47,994 nt of DNA from Chlamydiota bacterium (GTDB taxonomy: Bacteria > Chlamydiota > Chlamydiia > Chlamydiales > Parachlamydiaceae). Each line of letters begins with the position of its first letter. Positions within the stretch are counted from its first letter, which is position 1. Positions 8,172 to 16,788 of the stretch are shown one piece after another. The stretch lies in assembly GCA_013286645.1 (NCBI GenBank), contig JABDFJ010000010.1:1-47994 (forward strand). The letters run 5' to 3'. Under the pieces are notes generated by a model. The model saw only the letters and a program-made list of their open reading frames with translations, was not told where the DNA came from and did not search any database. The position numbers and the translations under genes were made by a program.

Positions 8172-9116
8172 CTAATGATCGTTGGGATAAAAAGGTTCGA
8201 TGTGCACCGTTACATCTTGCACCTGCGCCCAATCTTTTTGAATTTCAACACGCACCTTTTGGCTGATGGCATGTGCCACCTCGACAGATAGCAGCGGATC
8301 AACCTCGACATCAATATCAACATGTGCATCGGGTCCTGAAAGCTGTATGCGTATCTTTTCGGTCCCTTTGACCCCATCCACGCGACTAGCTGAAGCTCGC
8401 ACGCGCCGAAAAAACTTTTCTTCGGGAGCTCTATCAACAAGTTGGTTCAAATTTTGGCGTAAGGCATTAATACCCACGACAACCATAATCACAGCAATTA
8501 TTAGGGCTCCAATGTGGTCGATAGGAAGACTCCACTCTGGAACATATGCACCAATGACTAGAGCAACAGCGGCACAGAGACTAGTGAGGGCGTCCATTCG
8601 ATAGTGAAGGGCTTCAGCGGCTAGCGCTGGACTGTGCTGCCGTTTAGCAGCACGCATGACGATGTAATAGCACATTTCAAGTAAGATCACTGCTGCAAAA
8701 GGGATAACCCAAGCGTAGGTATTAAGGGTTTTATCTGGTGAACTCTCTGACAGTTGAAATAGCTGCTGAAAAAACATGCCGCCGCCAATGACAATCATCA
8801 ACAACCCCAGTTGCAGCCCAACAAGAGGTTCAAACCTGCCGTGGCCAAACGGATGATTCGTATCTGGCGGCCGGGCTGCCAGCTTCAAACAGATGATGAG
8901 CAAGCCAGTGGCTGTCACATCGAGCAAACTTGATAATGCATCCATAAGTAAAGCCGCACTTCCATAAAGCCATACGCCGATAAATTCGGCGATGATGATA
9001 GCTAGGCGGATGGCTACTCCCTTCAAAGAGGAAGCGACAAGCTGGCGCAACCGAATTTTGCGCTCGCGAAAAACCTGTTCTGGAACAGGAACGGGATTGG
9101 GAAAATGCCCTTGCAT
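8172..9116 (-). CDS. Cation diffusion facilitator (CDF) transporter
   Basis: The 314-residue protein has the CDF layout: several transmembrane segments from about residue 30 (IRLAIIIAEFIGVWLYGSAA), metal-site DALSSLLD in TM2, HPFGHGRFE in the following loop, and a cytosolic C-terminal ferredoxin-like domain (DAHVDIDVEVDP...VHIEPF). CDF proteins export Zn2+, Fe2+, Mn2+ or similar in exchange for protons; the metal cannot be assigned. Its ATG overlaps the antiporter stop by one base (TAATG), indicating translational coupling with the upstream gene. Confidence 0.92.
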   Translation of the reverse strand: MQGHFPNPVPVPEQVFRERKIRLRQLVASSLKGVAIRLAIIIAEFIGVWLYGSAALLMDALSSLLDVTATGLLIICLKLAARPPDTNHPFGHGRFEPLVGLQLGLLMIVIGGGMFFQQLFQLSESSPDKTLNTYAWVIPFAAVILLEMCYYIVMRAAKRQHSPALAAEALHYRMDALTSLCAAVALVIGAYVPEWSLPIDHIGALIIAVIMVVVGINALRQNLNQLVDRAPEEKFFRRVRASASRVDGVKGTEKIRIQLSGPDAHVDIDVEVDPLLSVEVAHAISQKVRVEIQKDWAQVQDVTVHIEPFYPNDH

Positions 9117-11095
9117 TAGGTAACCTGAAATAGATGTTTCGCGCGATCGAGATTTTCTGGTGTCCCCACCACCACCAAAGCATCTGACGCTTGGAGTGTT
9201 GTATCAGCTTCGATGGCGGTGAGTGTTTGATTTTGTCTCTTGATGAGCACGACTGTTAGTCCGTGGGCTTTCTTTAGCTCGCTAGTCACAATGGTTTTGC
9301 CTATCAATGGAGAGCCATCGACTAAGCGAAGCGTTTCGATACGCGCTTCATTGGGGTCGAGTGGAGTGGCGGTCTTCTCTAGGCTTTGCCAGCGCAGAGT
9401 TTCATAGCCCTCCATGCGCACGGTATGGGCACATTTGGCAATATGAGATTGCGATACATCACACTTTTGCAAGACGCGCGTGAATATCTCCAAAGAAGAA
9501 CCAAACTCATCGGGAATGACATCATCAGCACCGATATGGAACATTTTCTGCACATCTTTAAAATAAAGGGTACGCGTAATGATATACACTGAGGGGTTGA
9601 GGTCTCTGGCAGCTTTTACAATTCTTTTGGCAGCGGCAGCATCGTTAATGACGACAGCTACAGCGCGAGCGTCTTTGATGCCAGCATGCAGCAAGACCGA
9701 ATGATGCGAAGGGTCTCCGTAGTGAATTGGTTCTCCATTGGCTCTTTCCACTTTTACAGTCTCTGGATCGGTTTCTAAGATAAGATAAGGCAAGTCAACA
9801 TCTTTAGCTGCTTTTGCTAGATGCTTACCGCGCAGTCCAAAGCCCACAATAACGATATGTCCTTTTTTGGCTTTTTGGCTTTGCTCTTCACCGGCAAAAT
9901 TGAACCCTGTCTTTAGTCGCTGTGGCAAAGGGAGGCGGTTGATATGATGTGAGAATTGATGTGACAGTTGCATCAAGGAAGGAGTGACTGCCATGGTCAA
10001 TATCGAAACGGCTAAAAACAACTGATAATTATAATCTGAAATCAGCCCTAAATCCATGCCTGAATGTGCCAAGACAAAAGCAAATTCACCAATCTGGCTC
10101 AAGGCCACGCCCGCCAACACCGCCGAACGTAATGGCATACCTAGTAACAAACCTATGCCACCACACACCACGCATTTGAGACTTAACACCAGCACTGTGA
10201 TTAGCATAATGGTTAGTGGTTGGTGGACCACAAACCCAACATCGAGTAGCATACCCATAGAGACAAAGAAGAAACTGGTGAAGATCTCTTGAAAAGGCAG
10301 CACGTGGCCAATCGCTTCGTCGCTATATTCTGATTCAGAAATGACTAATCCCGCAAAAAAAGCTCCTAGAGATAACGACAAACCAACAGATGAAGTCACC
10401 CAAGCCACCACAAAACAGATGGTCAACACGCTAAGCAAGAAAAGCTCACGCTTGCGTGTGCGTGTGACATAATACAGCAATTTAGGCACCCCACGGAAGG
10501 CAATGACTGCTGTCAGCAAAAGAAAAGCTAATCCTTTCAACAAGTTGTAGAAGTGATCGATATCAAACTCTTCCCCTTGTCCTGCCAGCAATGGCAACAA
10601 CAGCATCATAGGTACGGCAACAATATCTTGGAAAATGAGCACCCCAATGATCAAACGCCCGTGAGCACTCTCGCTATCGCCAGTTTCATCTAAGGCTCGC
10701 AATACAATGGCTGTACTACTTAAGGCAAGCAAGAAGCCCATGAAAATTGCAGATGCGGTCGAAAAGCCAATGATATACTTTCCCAATAAGAAGCAAGTGG
10801 CAATAGAACCCAAAACCTGCAAGACTCCACCGCCAAAGAAATAGTAGCGGTATTTGACGATGTTTTTGATGGAAAATTCCATTCCCACAGTGAAGAGTAG
10901 GAGCACAACGCCTAGCGTAGCCAGCTGATCGACGTCATCAATCGCCTTAACAAGGCCTAGACAATGAGGACCACATAGTACGCCAGTGATTAGAAAGCCT
11001 ACCACAGAAGGCAGCCCCGCGCGGTGGCAAATCAGCAAAACGGCGATGGATAAGGCGAAAATGATGACAATCTCTTTGAATATCTGGATTTCCAT
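9116..11095 (-). CDS. Monovalent cation:proton antiporter-2 (CPA2) with RCK/TrkA domains
   Basis: The 659-residue protein has an N-terminal Na+/H+-exchanger domain (about residues 1-390, many transmembrane helices). A Rossmann-type TrkA-N domain starts near residue 415 (HIVIVGFGLRGKHLAKAA, GxGxxG). A TrkA-C domain lies at the C-terminus (about 575-655). This is the KefB/YbaL-like layout; such proteins move K+ or Na+ against H+ under nucleotide or thiol control. It lies 9 bp after the CPAF gene and is coupled to the CDF gene, so the three probably form an operon. The exact ion is not readable. Confidence 0.92.
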   Translation of the reverse strand: MEIQIFKEIVIIFALSIAVLLICHRAGLPSVVGFLITGVLCGPHCLGLVKAIDDVDQLATLGVVLLLFTVGMEFSIKNIVKYRYYFFGGGVLQVLGSIATCFLLGKYIIGFSTASAIFMGFLLALSSTAIVLRALDETGDSESAHGRLIIGVLIFQDIVAVPMMLLLPLLAGQGEEFDIDHFYNLLKGLAFLLLTAVIAFRGVPKLLYYVTRTRKRELFLLSVLTICFVVAWVTSSVGLSLSLGAFFAGLVISESEYSDEAIGHVLPFQEIFTSFFFVSMGMLLDVGFVVHQPLTIMLITVLVLSLKCVVCGGIGLLLGMPLRSAVLAGVALSQIGEFAFVLAHSGMDLGLISDYNYQLFLAVSILTMAVTPSLMQLSHQFSHHINRLPLPQRLKTGFNFAGEEQSQKAKKGHIVIVGFGLRGKHLAKAAKDVDLPYLILETDPETVKVERANGEPIHYGDPSHHSVLLHAGIKDARAVAVVINDAAAAKRIVKAARDLNPSVYIITRTLYFKDVQKMFHIGADDVIPDEFGSSLEIFTRVLQKCDVSQSHIAKCAHTVRMEGYETLRWQSLEKTATPLDPNEARIETLRLVDGSPLIGKTIVTSELKKAHGLTVVLIKRQNQTLTAIEADTTLQASDALVVVGTPENLDRAKHLFQVT

Positions 11096-11104
11096 ATGCG
11101 AATT

Positions 11105-12850
11105 TTATGCATCCTCAGCAAGAGTTTCTAAATAACACCGAATTTGATCAATATAATCACTATAGTTATTTTGAAAATCTATTGCACTATGTTCGTAAAA
11201 AATATCTGGAATAACCCCCTGATCTTCAATAAAAACACCACCAGGACGCTCTGCAAGGGAAGTGGTGTAAGAAATTTCTGCGATCCCATTAAGATTGGGA
11301 AAAACGGCTTTGCCCAAAATCCCCCCCGCTCCAGCTGTTGGCACCCCCATAATGGTAGCCCGCTGGTTATCTTGCATGATAGCGGGAAAGAAGTCGGCTC
11401 CCGAAAAATCCATAGCATTTGTTAACACCAAGATTGGTTTAGTAAAACGGATCTCGGCATGGGGCGTAATGGGGCCAATGCCATAGACATTTCCAAGCTC
11501 GGTAATTTTTCTACCGCTATTCCACGCATCGATAATAAAGTTATAATAGCTTAGCAAAGCACCACTCACTTCAGCGTTAACGGGCATGCCAGCAACCGTA
11601 TCTCCTAAGAGGTCGCGCGCGTCCTCATCTGTCTTAATAGCTTCATAAGCAGCCTTTTCGCTGAGGGCAAAAAAAACATCTTCTTGAGTTAACACTTGTC
11701 TATGCTGTGGCACAACTAAGGGGCGGTCTGTTAACATTGAAACTAGAGTGTACATATACAAAATCAAGCCACCGGGATTATTCAACTGATCGATCACTAA
11801 CACATCGGCTTCTTTCTGGAAATAGTCCATGATGCCAGCAAAGTCCTTTACTGCTTTGTCGACATCTTGGGGCTTGTAAGATGGGATCCGCACATAACCT
11901 GCACGCTGTTTGTTGGAAAGTTCGAATAGATAGGCATGAAACTCTTCACTATCAGCAACCTCCCAAAGATATTCCCCTAAAGGAGGAAGATAACTCACTT
12001 TAGCTCCAATCATATCACTAGGTTGATCTGCCACAACCCGAGCTTGTTTAAAAGTTTCATAATGTGGGATAAGCAGCTGCTTTTTAAAAAAAGGATGATT
12101 AGCAACTGACTGCTTTCTGATTTGTGCACTTGTAACGGCCATGCGTGCCATCTTCTTGGAAGCCGCGGAGTAGATGCTTTTTATTTCTTCTGGATGGTAG
12201 GCCCACTCTAATTCCGCTTCAATCGTTTCTGCCGTTTCCTTCTTTACCCCCAAAATTTTGACGGTGCCCTTTGGCACTACATGCCCGAGTCTGCCCTGCC
12301 GTGTGGTTAAATATATTTCAGCTAATGCGTGATTCGTTGCCCCTTGATACGCGTAAAACTGTTTTTTGATGATTTCAGCGATTGCTTGCCTGACAGGTTT
12401 CTCATCAAAGAGCATGATCTCATCGCCGATGGAAAATGGAAATGGATGCTTGGCATCAATGAACTCCTCATCGATATGGGTGATGAAATAACGATCACCT
12501 GCATGTCTGACAATAAAGGGCAATACGGCAAGTTCGGTAGAAAAAAACTCAATCGCCACGTGGTGATCGTGGAGCGAACTAAAAAATTGGCCTAGCAGCG
12601 CTTGATACTCTTTTAATGTGGGCACTTTCTTGGCTTTGACCGCCTTGCTGGCTACTGAAATTTCCTTATTTAAATCCCAGCCAAAACGCTGCGTTTTAAA
12701 TTCAAGCGGCGCATAACAAGTTAAAAAAGTATTTTTGATAAACTCAAGGTCCCCTAGCATCCGTTGCCGTCCAAACTCTGGACTTTCAGCAGCCATTAAT
12801 GGCAGGAAAACAAGAACACTTAAAAACACGATCTTTTTTATTAACATCAT
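11105..12850 (-). CDS. CPAF-type secreted S41 serine protease
   Basis: The 581-residue protein matches chlamydial protease-like activity factor from memory of the family. A signal peptide spans residues 1-20 (KKIVFLSVLVFLPLMAAES). The catalytic His lies in SSLHDHHVAIEFF (His97, aligning with His105 of C. trachomatis CPAF). The nucleophile lies in NAMDFSGADFFP (Ser483) and the Glu in GGVFIEDQGVIP (Glu542). Other shared blocks are LVIDQLNNPGG, SMLTDRPLVVPQHR and PTAGAGG. CPAF is a zymogen exported to the host cytosol late in infection; residues about 225-275 occupy the place of its inhibitory segment. It is the best taxonomic marker in the window and probably the first gene of an operon with the antiporter and CDF genes. 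Confidence 0.93.
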   Translation of the reverse strand: MMLIKKIVFLSVLVFLPLMAAESPEFGRQRMLGDLEFIKNTFLTCYAPLEFKTQRFGWDLNKEISVASKAVKAKKVPTLKEYQALLGQFFSSLHDHHVAIEFFSTELAVLPFIVRHAGDRYFITHIDEEFIDAKHPFPFSIGDEIMLFDEKPVRQAIAEIIKKQFYAYQGATNHALAEIYLTTRQGRLGHVVPKGTVKILGVKKETAETIEAELEWAYHPEEIKSIYSAASKKMARMAVTSAQIRKQSVANHPFFKKQLLIPHYETFKQARVVADQPSDMIGAKVSYLPPLGEYLWEVADSEEFHAYLFELSNKQRAGYVRIPSYKPQDVDKAVKDFAGIMDYFQKEADVLVIDQLNNPGGLILYMYTLVSMLTDRPLVVPQHRQVLTQEDVFFALSEKAAYEAIKTDEDARDLLGDTVAGMPVNAEVSGALLSYYNFIIDAWNSGRKITELGNVYGIGPITPHAEIRFTKPILVLTNAMDFSGADFFPAIMQDNQRATIMGVPTAGAGGILGKAVFPNLNGIAEISYTTSLAERPGGVFIEDQGVIPDIFYEHSAIDFQNNYSDYIDQIRCYLETLAEDA

Positions 12851-12929
12851 TAAAATCTATTGGTTTTGAATTAAAAAACGAAACAAATTTATATAACATA
12901 TAAAATAAAAAGTAAATGCTAAAAAAGGG

Positions 12930-13024
12930 AATGGACGAAATGGACTACATGGACTGAATGGACTGCATGGACATTTTAGGAATGTCCATAAAGTCCATTT
13001 CGTCCATGTAGTCCATTCAGTCCA
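12930..13024. repeat. TGGAC 9-bp-period hairpin, copy 2
   Basis: The left arm is 12930-12976 and the right arm 12981-13024, with a very short loop. Units are ATGGACNNN with NNN = GAA, TAC, TGA, TGC. The right arm enters the 3' end of the aconitase gene: its outermost unit supplies the last codons and the TGA stop. It lies between co-directional aconitase and CPAF genes, where it could attenuate read-through. Confidence 0.9.
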
Positions 13025-14960
13025 TCGCACCTTTGCGCTTATATTGATTGATGATGCCTCCAGCTAATAAGATCGCGCGCTGCCGCTCACTCAGGGTGTG
13101 CGCCGTTTGATAACTTTCTCCATTTGTTTGATTCACAACAGTCAAAGTATTACCCTTTTCAAGGGTTTGATGCATATTTTCAATACTCAAAATATCACCA
13201 GGCGTGATCCCTTCATAATCTTTAGACTTAACAAACGTGAGTGGTAAAATGCCAAAATTCACCAGATTTTGCCAATGGATGCGGGCATAGCTTTTAGCAA
13301 GCACCACTTGTACGCCAAGATAGCGACATGCCAGCGCGGCATGTTCGCGGCTAGATCCTTGCCCATAATTCAAACCTGCAATGATAAAATGCCCTTTCTC
13401 ACGTTGTTCCCACACTCTTTGATAATAGTTTTCATCAAGTTGGGAAAATGTGAATTTGCTAATTTCAGGAATATTGCTGCGGAAAGGCAATACTTTCGTC
13501 CCTGCTGGCAAAATCGCATCTGTTGAAATATCATTCCCCACTTTTATGCCAACCATCCCTTGTACCCTATCTGGAAATGCACCAAAATCCGGGATGGGCT
13601 TAATATTGGGGCCCTTCTCTAAAGTAAAGCCTTTGTTCTCTTGAGGAGGTTTTGAAAGCATATCGACATTCACGGAATAATGATCAGGCTCTTCCACATG
13701 GGGATAAGGAATATTAAGTTCCCTAGGATCTGTAATAACCCCACGCAGAGCCGAGGCGGTAGCGGTCTCTGGACTACAAAGATAAACAGCATCTTCTTTG
13801 GTTCCTGAGCGCCCCGGAAAATTCCTAGGTACAGTGCGAAGGCTATTTTTTCCAGTAGCCGGGGCTTGTCCCATACCAATACAACCATCACATCCCGTCT
13901 GGTGGATGCGCGCACCTGCATGAATTAATTTCTGCAGCCATCCACATTTCGTGAGATCTTCAAGAATCTGGCGCGAGGTAGGATTAATATCAAAAGATAC
14001 GCGACTATGCACTTGATGTCCCTCCATGATCATAGCTGCGATGACGAAGTCGCGAAAGCCTGGGTTAGCAGATGAACCGATCATAGCTTGGTAAATATCG
14101 CGTCCTGCTACTTCGCTCACCTTAACGACATTATCAGGACTGCTGGGACAGGCAATCAACGGCACAAGTTCGCTTAAGTTGAGCTCCTCGTATTCATCAT
14201 AAGTGGCATCGGGATCTGCAATGAGCTCAGACCAATCACTTTCACGTTTTTGTGATTTCAAAAAACCCCTGACCTCATTGTCAGAGGGAAAGACGCTTGT
14301 AGTAGCGCCTAATTCAGCCCCCATGTTGGCAATGACATGTCGATCCATCGCTGTGAGGCAAGCCAGGCCGGGACCGTAATATTCGATAATCCAGCCCACT
14401 CCCCCTTTAACACTATGGCGACGGAGCAATTCTAAGATGACGTCCTTGGCGCTGACCCAAGCTGGAAGCTTTCCTGTGAGTTTGATGCCCCATATTTTGG
14501 GCATCTTCATATAAAAAGGGAGACCAGCCATAGCCATAGCCACTTCCAAGCCACCAGCGCCTATAGCCAGCATGCCTAATGAGCCGGCGGCAGGTGTGTG
14601 GCTGTCGGAGCCCAGGAGCGTTTTTCCGGGAACACCAAAGCGTTCCATATGCACAGGATGACTCACTCCATTTCCGGCGCGGCTATACCAAATGCCAAAG
14701 CGATTGCAGGCAGATTGCAGGAAGATGTGATCGTCGGCGTTCTTATGATCTGTTTGCAGTAAATTGTGGTCGACATATTGCGCTGATAGTTCCGTTTTAA
14801 CCCGGTCCAAGTCCATAGCCTCGAGCTCAAGCATTACCAAAGTGCCTGTGGCATCTTGGGTGAGTGTTTGGTCGATGCGAATGCCGATTTCTTCACCCGC
14901 CCGCATAGAACCTTCGACCAGATGGCTTTCAATCAGCTTTTGTGCGACATTTTTTCCCAT
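13017..14960 (-). CDS. Aconitate hydratase (Aquifex-type aconitase)
   Basis: This TCA-cycle enzyme interconverts citrate and isocitrate with a 4Fe-4S cluster. The start at 14960 is fixed by a strong AAAGGAGGAGG upstream; it gives 647 residues beginning MGKNVAQKLIESH. Recognisable blocks are LLGSDSHTPAAGSLGMLAIG, SVFPSDNEVRGFL and, in the swivel domain, IIAGLNYGQGSSREHAA. Two cluster cysteines lie in TGCDGCIGMG (near residue 355). The position usually holding the third (GSCTNS in other aconitases) reads MIGSSANPG. The last residues (AMD) and the stop come from the adjoining repeat. Several chlamydiae lack aconitase, so its presence suggests a fuller TCA cycle. Confidence 0.93.
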   Translation of the reverse strand: MGKNVAQKLIESHLVEGSMRAGEEIGIRIDQTLTQDATGTLVMLELEAMDLDRVKTELSAQYVDHNLLQTDHKNADDHIFLQSACNRFGIWYSRAGNGVSHPVHMERFGVPGKTLLGSDSHTPAAGSLGMLAIGAGGLEVAMAMAGLPFYMKMPKIWGIKLTGKLPAWVSAKDVILELLRRHSVKGGVGWIIEYYGPGLACLTAMDRHVIANMGAELGATTSVFPSDNEVRGFLKSQKRESDWSELIADPDATYDEYEELNLSELVPLIACPSSPDNVVKVSEVAGRDIYQAMIGSSANPGFRDFVIAAMIMEGHQVHSRVSFDINPTSRQILEDLTKCGWLQKLIHAGARIHQTGCDGCIGMGQAPATGKNSLRTVPRNFPGRSGTKEDAVYLCSPETATASALRGVITDPRELNIPYPHVEEPDHYSVNVDMLSKPPQENKGFTLEKGPNIKPIPDFGAFPDRVQGMVGIKVGNDISTDAILPAGTKVLPFRSNIPEISKFTFSQLDENYYQRVWEQREKGHFIIAGLNYGQGSSREHAALACRYLGVQVVLAKSYARIHWQNLVNFGILPLTFVKSKDYEGITPGDILSIENMHQTLEKGNTLTVVNQTNGESYQTAHTLSERQRAILLAGGIINQYKRKGAMD

Positions 14961-15074
14961 ACCCCCTCCTCCTTTGCCAAAATCAACCATATACAATTTC
15001 TGCTAATAAACATAACAATTACTGTCTAATATCAAATGTTGTATTCTTAAGAGGTAATTGAGAGTTATGATACA

Positions 15075-16082
15075 ATGCGCATTGCAATTATTGGAGCTGG
15101 CTTTTGTGGCTTAGCCACAGCTTGGTTCTTAGCCCAACATAAAATCTTCGACATCACCCTCATTGATGCTAAACACATAGGCCAAGGCACCTCTGGCATC
15201 GCCGCGGGATTACTGCATGGCTATGCAGGCGCCCATTCCAAACGAAATTGGCGAGCCACTGAGGGGTTAGCCGCCACACATCAGCTACTACAAGTGGCTC
15301 AAGAGACCTTAAATGCGCCAGTGGCGACACGCTCCGGCATCCTTCGAACAGCCATCACTCCCCTACAAATTGCGGACTTCACCGCTTGCGCACAAGCCAA
15401 CCACAGCGATGTGCAGGCTAAAACGGCTGCAGAAAACGTAGCATTGATGCCGAACATTGTCCCTGCTCCTGGAATTTTCATTAGCTCCGGATGTGTTGTC
15501 GATTGCCAACTCTATTTGCAAGGTTTGTGGCAAGCCTGTATGTTGCGTGGTGTGCAATTTGAACAACGTCATGTGACCAAGCTTGCCGAGCTTGACTCCT
15601 ACGACCATATTATTGTTGCCGCAGGGGCTGCCACTAACCAACTACCTGAACTAAAAGATCTACGCCTCAAGGCTATTAAAGGACAAATCTTAGAACTCGC
15701 ATGGCCTAACGCGATGCCTCCACTGCCTTGCCCGCTCAACTCACAGGCCTACCTCATCATGCATCATCATGGGTTGTCATGTACGGCAGGAGCAACCTTC
15801 GAGAGGGAGTTTAACACACTCGAACCAAACCTAGATGTAGCGGTAAATGAAATTATGCCTAAGCTACAAGCCTGCATTCATGGCTTTGAACACTATGAGA
15901 TCCTGGCCTGTCGCGCTGGCGTGCGTGCCGCCACGCCAGATCACAAACCATTATTGCTAAAGCATGGGGCCAATTGTTGGGTGCTTACTGGCATGGGGTC
16001 TAAGGGGCTGCTCTATCATGCCCTGTTTGCCAAAGAGCTTGTTGAACAAGTTGTGTCTAGTTATAAAGGACAAAGGACCTAA
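15075..16082 (+). CDS. FAD-dependent oxidoreductase (DAO family)
   Basis: The 335-residue protein starts with a dinucleotide-binding motif (RIAIIGAGFCGLATAWFLA, GxGxxG) and an acidic residue ending beta-2 (LIDAKHIGQGTSGIAAG). Later blocks fit the DAO fold: DHIIVAAGAATNQLPEL near residue 180 and a C-terminal GVRAATPDHKP...LTGMGSKGLLYHAL. It resembles D-amino-acid dehydrogenase and the oxidase half of MnmC; the substrate is not clear. The last five residues (KGQRT) and the stop codon are encoded by the start of the AAAGGACCT array that follows, so the native C-terminus may have been replaced by the repeat. Confidence 0.85.
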   Translation: MRIAIIGAGFCGLATAWFLAQHKIFDITLIDAKHIGQGTSGIAAGLLHGYAGAHSKRNWRATEGLAATHQLLQVAQETLNAPVATRSGILRTAITPLQIADFTACAQANHSDVQAKTAAENVALMPNIVPAPGIFISSGCVVDCQLYLQGLWQACMLRGVQFEQRHVTKLAELDSYDHIIVAAGAATNQLPELKDLRLKAIKGQILELAWPNAMPPLPCPLNSQAYLIMHHHGLSCTAGATFEREFNTLEPNLDVAVNEIMPKLQACIHGFEHYEILACRAGVRAATPDHKPLLLKHGANCWVLTGMGSKGLLYHALFAKELVEQVVSSYKGQRT

Positions 16083-16115
16083 AGGACCAAAACGACCTAA
16101 AGGACAAAAAGGACT
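16065..16115. repeat. AAAGGACCT 9-bp-period array, left arm of four-helix-bundle cassette
   Basis: GGAC or CGAC occurs at 16068, 16075, 16084, 16093, 16102 and 16111 (spacing 7 then 9, 9, 9, 9). The array pairs with 16680-16726 over about 45 bp with a few mismatches. It encodes the C-terminus and stop of the upstream oxidoreductase, and its last AAAAAGGA may serve as ribosome binding site for the next gene. Confidence 0.9.
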
Positions 16116-16124
16116 GTGATTGAG

Positions 16125-16688
16125 ATGGTTAATCCAATTATTCTAAGACATGGGGGTTATCAAAATTTGCTTTCTTATCGGAAAGCTGAGATTGTCTATG
16201 ACGCTACGGTTTATTTTACAGGCCGATTTTTTCGTAAAGGAGATCGCACCATTGATCAAATGGTTCAAGCGGCACGCTCCGGCAAGCAAAATATTGCAGA
16301 AGGTAGCCAAGCTTCGGGCACTTCCAAGGAAATGGAGCTCAAACTCACAAATGTAGCGCGCGCAAGCCAAGAAGAGTTACTGATCGACTACCAAGATTTT
16401 CTAAGATCACGAAGTCTTGTTGAATGGCCTAAAGATCATCCTTATGCACAGCGCTTACGAGAGCTTAACAGACAGCCAAATGCCAGCTATGAAACTTTCA
16501 AAAAAGGCATCGAAAATGAAAGCCCCGAAATTTGTGCCAATGTGATCATTGGCTTAATTAAAGTGACCAATTATTTATTAGACCAGCAGATTCGGCAGTT
16601 AGAGCAAAATTTTCTCAAAGAAGGCGGTCTCCGCGAAAGAATGACAAAAGCAAGATTAGCCACTAGAAGCAAAAATAATGTCCTTTAG
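16125..16688 (+). CDS. Four-helix-bundle protein (23S rRNA intervening-sequence / Avd-like superfamily)
   Basis: The sequence matches four-helix-bundle suffix-domain proteins: HGGYQNLLSYRKAEIVYDAT at the start, then FRKGDRTIDQMVQAARSG, KQNIAEGSQASGTSKEMELK, ARASQEELLIDYQDFL, and a C-terminal helix around NVIIGLIKVTNYLLDQQI. Relatives are encoded in 23S rRNA intervening sequences and as Avd in diversity-generating retroelements; the molecular role of solitary forms is not established. I use ATG 16125; a GTG at 16116 is in frame. The gene is enclosed by inverted 9-bp-periodic arms (16065-16115 and 16680-16726), and the right arm supplies its stop (TAG). This mirrors rRNA intervening sequences, where the ORF lies in the loop of a stem. 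Confidence 0.88.
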   Translation: MVNPIILRHGGYQNLLSYRKAEIVYDATVYFTGRFFRKGDRTIDQMVQAARSGKQNIAEGSQASGTSKEMELKLTNVARASQEELLIDYQDFLRSRSLVEWPKDHPYAQRLRELNRQPNASYETFKKGIENESPEICANVIIGLIKVTNYLLDQQIRQLEQNFLKEGGLRERMTKARLATRSKNNVL

Positions 16689-16726
16689 GTCCTTTAGGTC
16701 CTTTAGGTCCTTTTTGTCCTTTTTTA
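16680..16726. repeat. AAAGGACCT 9-bp-period array, right arm (reverse orientation)
   Basis: GTCC occurs at 16680, 16689, 16698, 16707 and 16716, an exact 9-bp period, ending in a T-rich tract. The first unit contains the TAG stop of the four-helix-bundle gene. The reverse complement of the left arm aligns over its full length. The T tract could also act as a terminator. Confidence 0.9.
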
Positions 16727-16788
16727 GGTGACAATTACCCCTCTTTTACGTAAGATGTTAAGCACTTATTACTTAAACAAGTGTTTTT

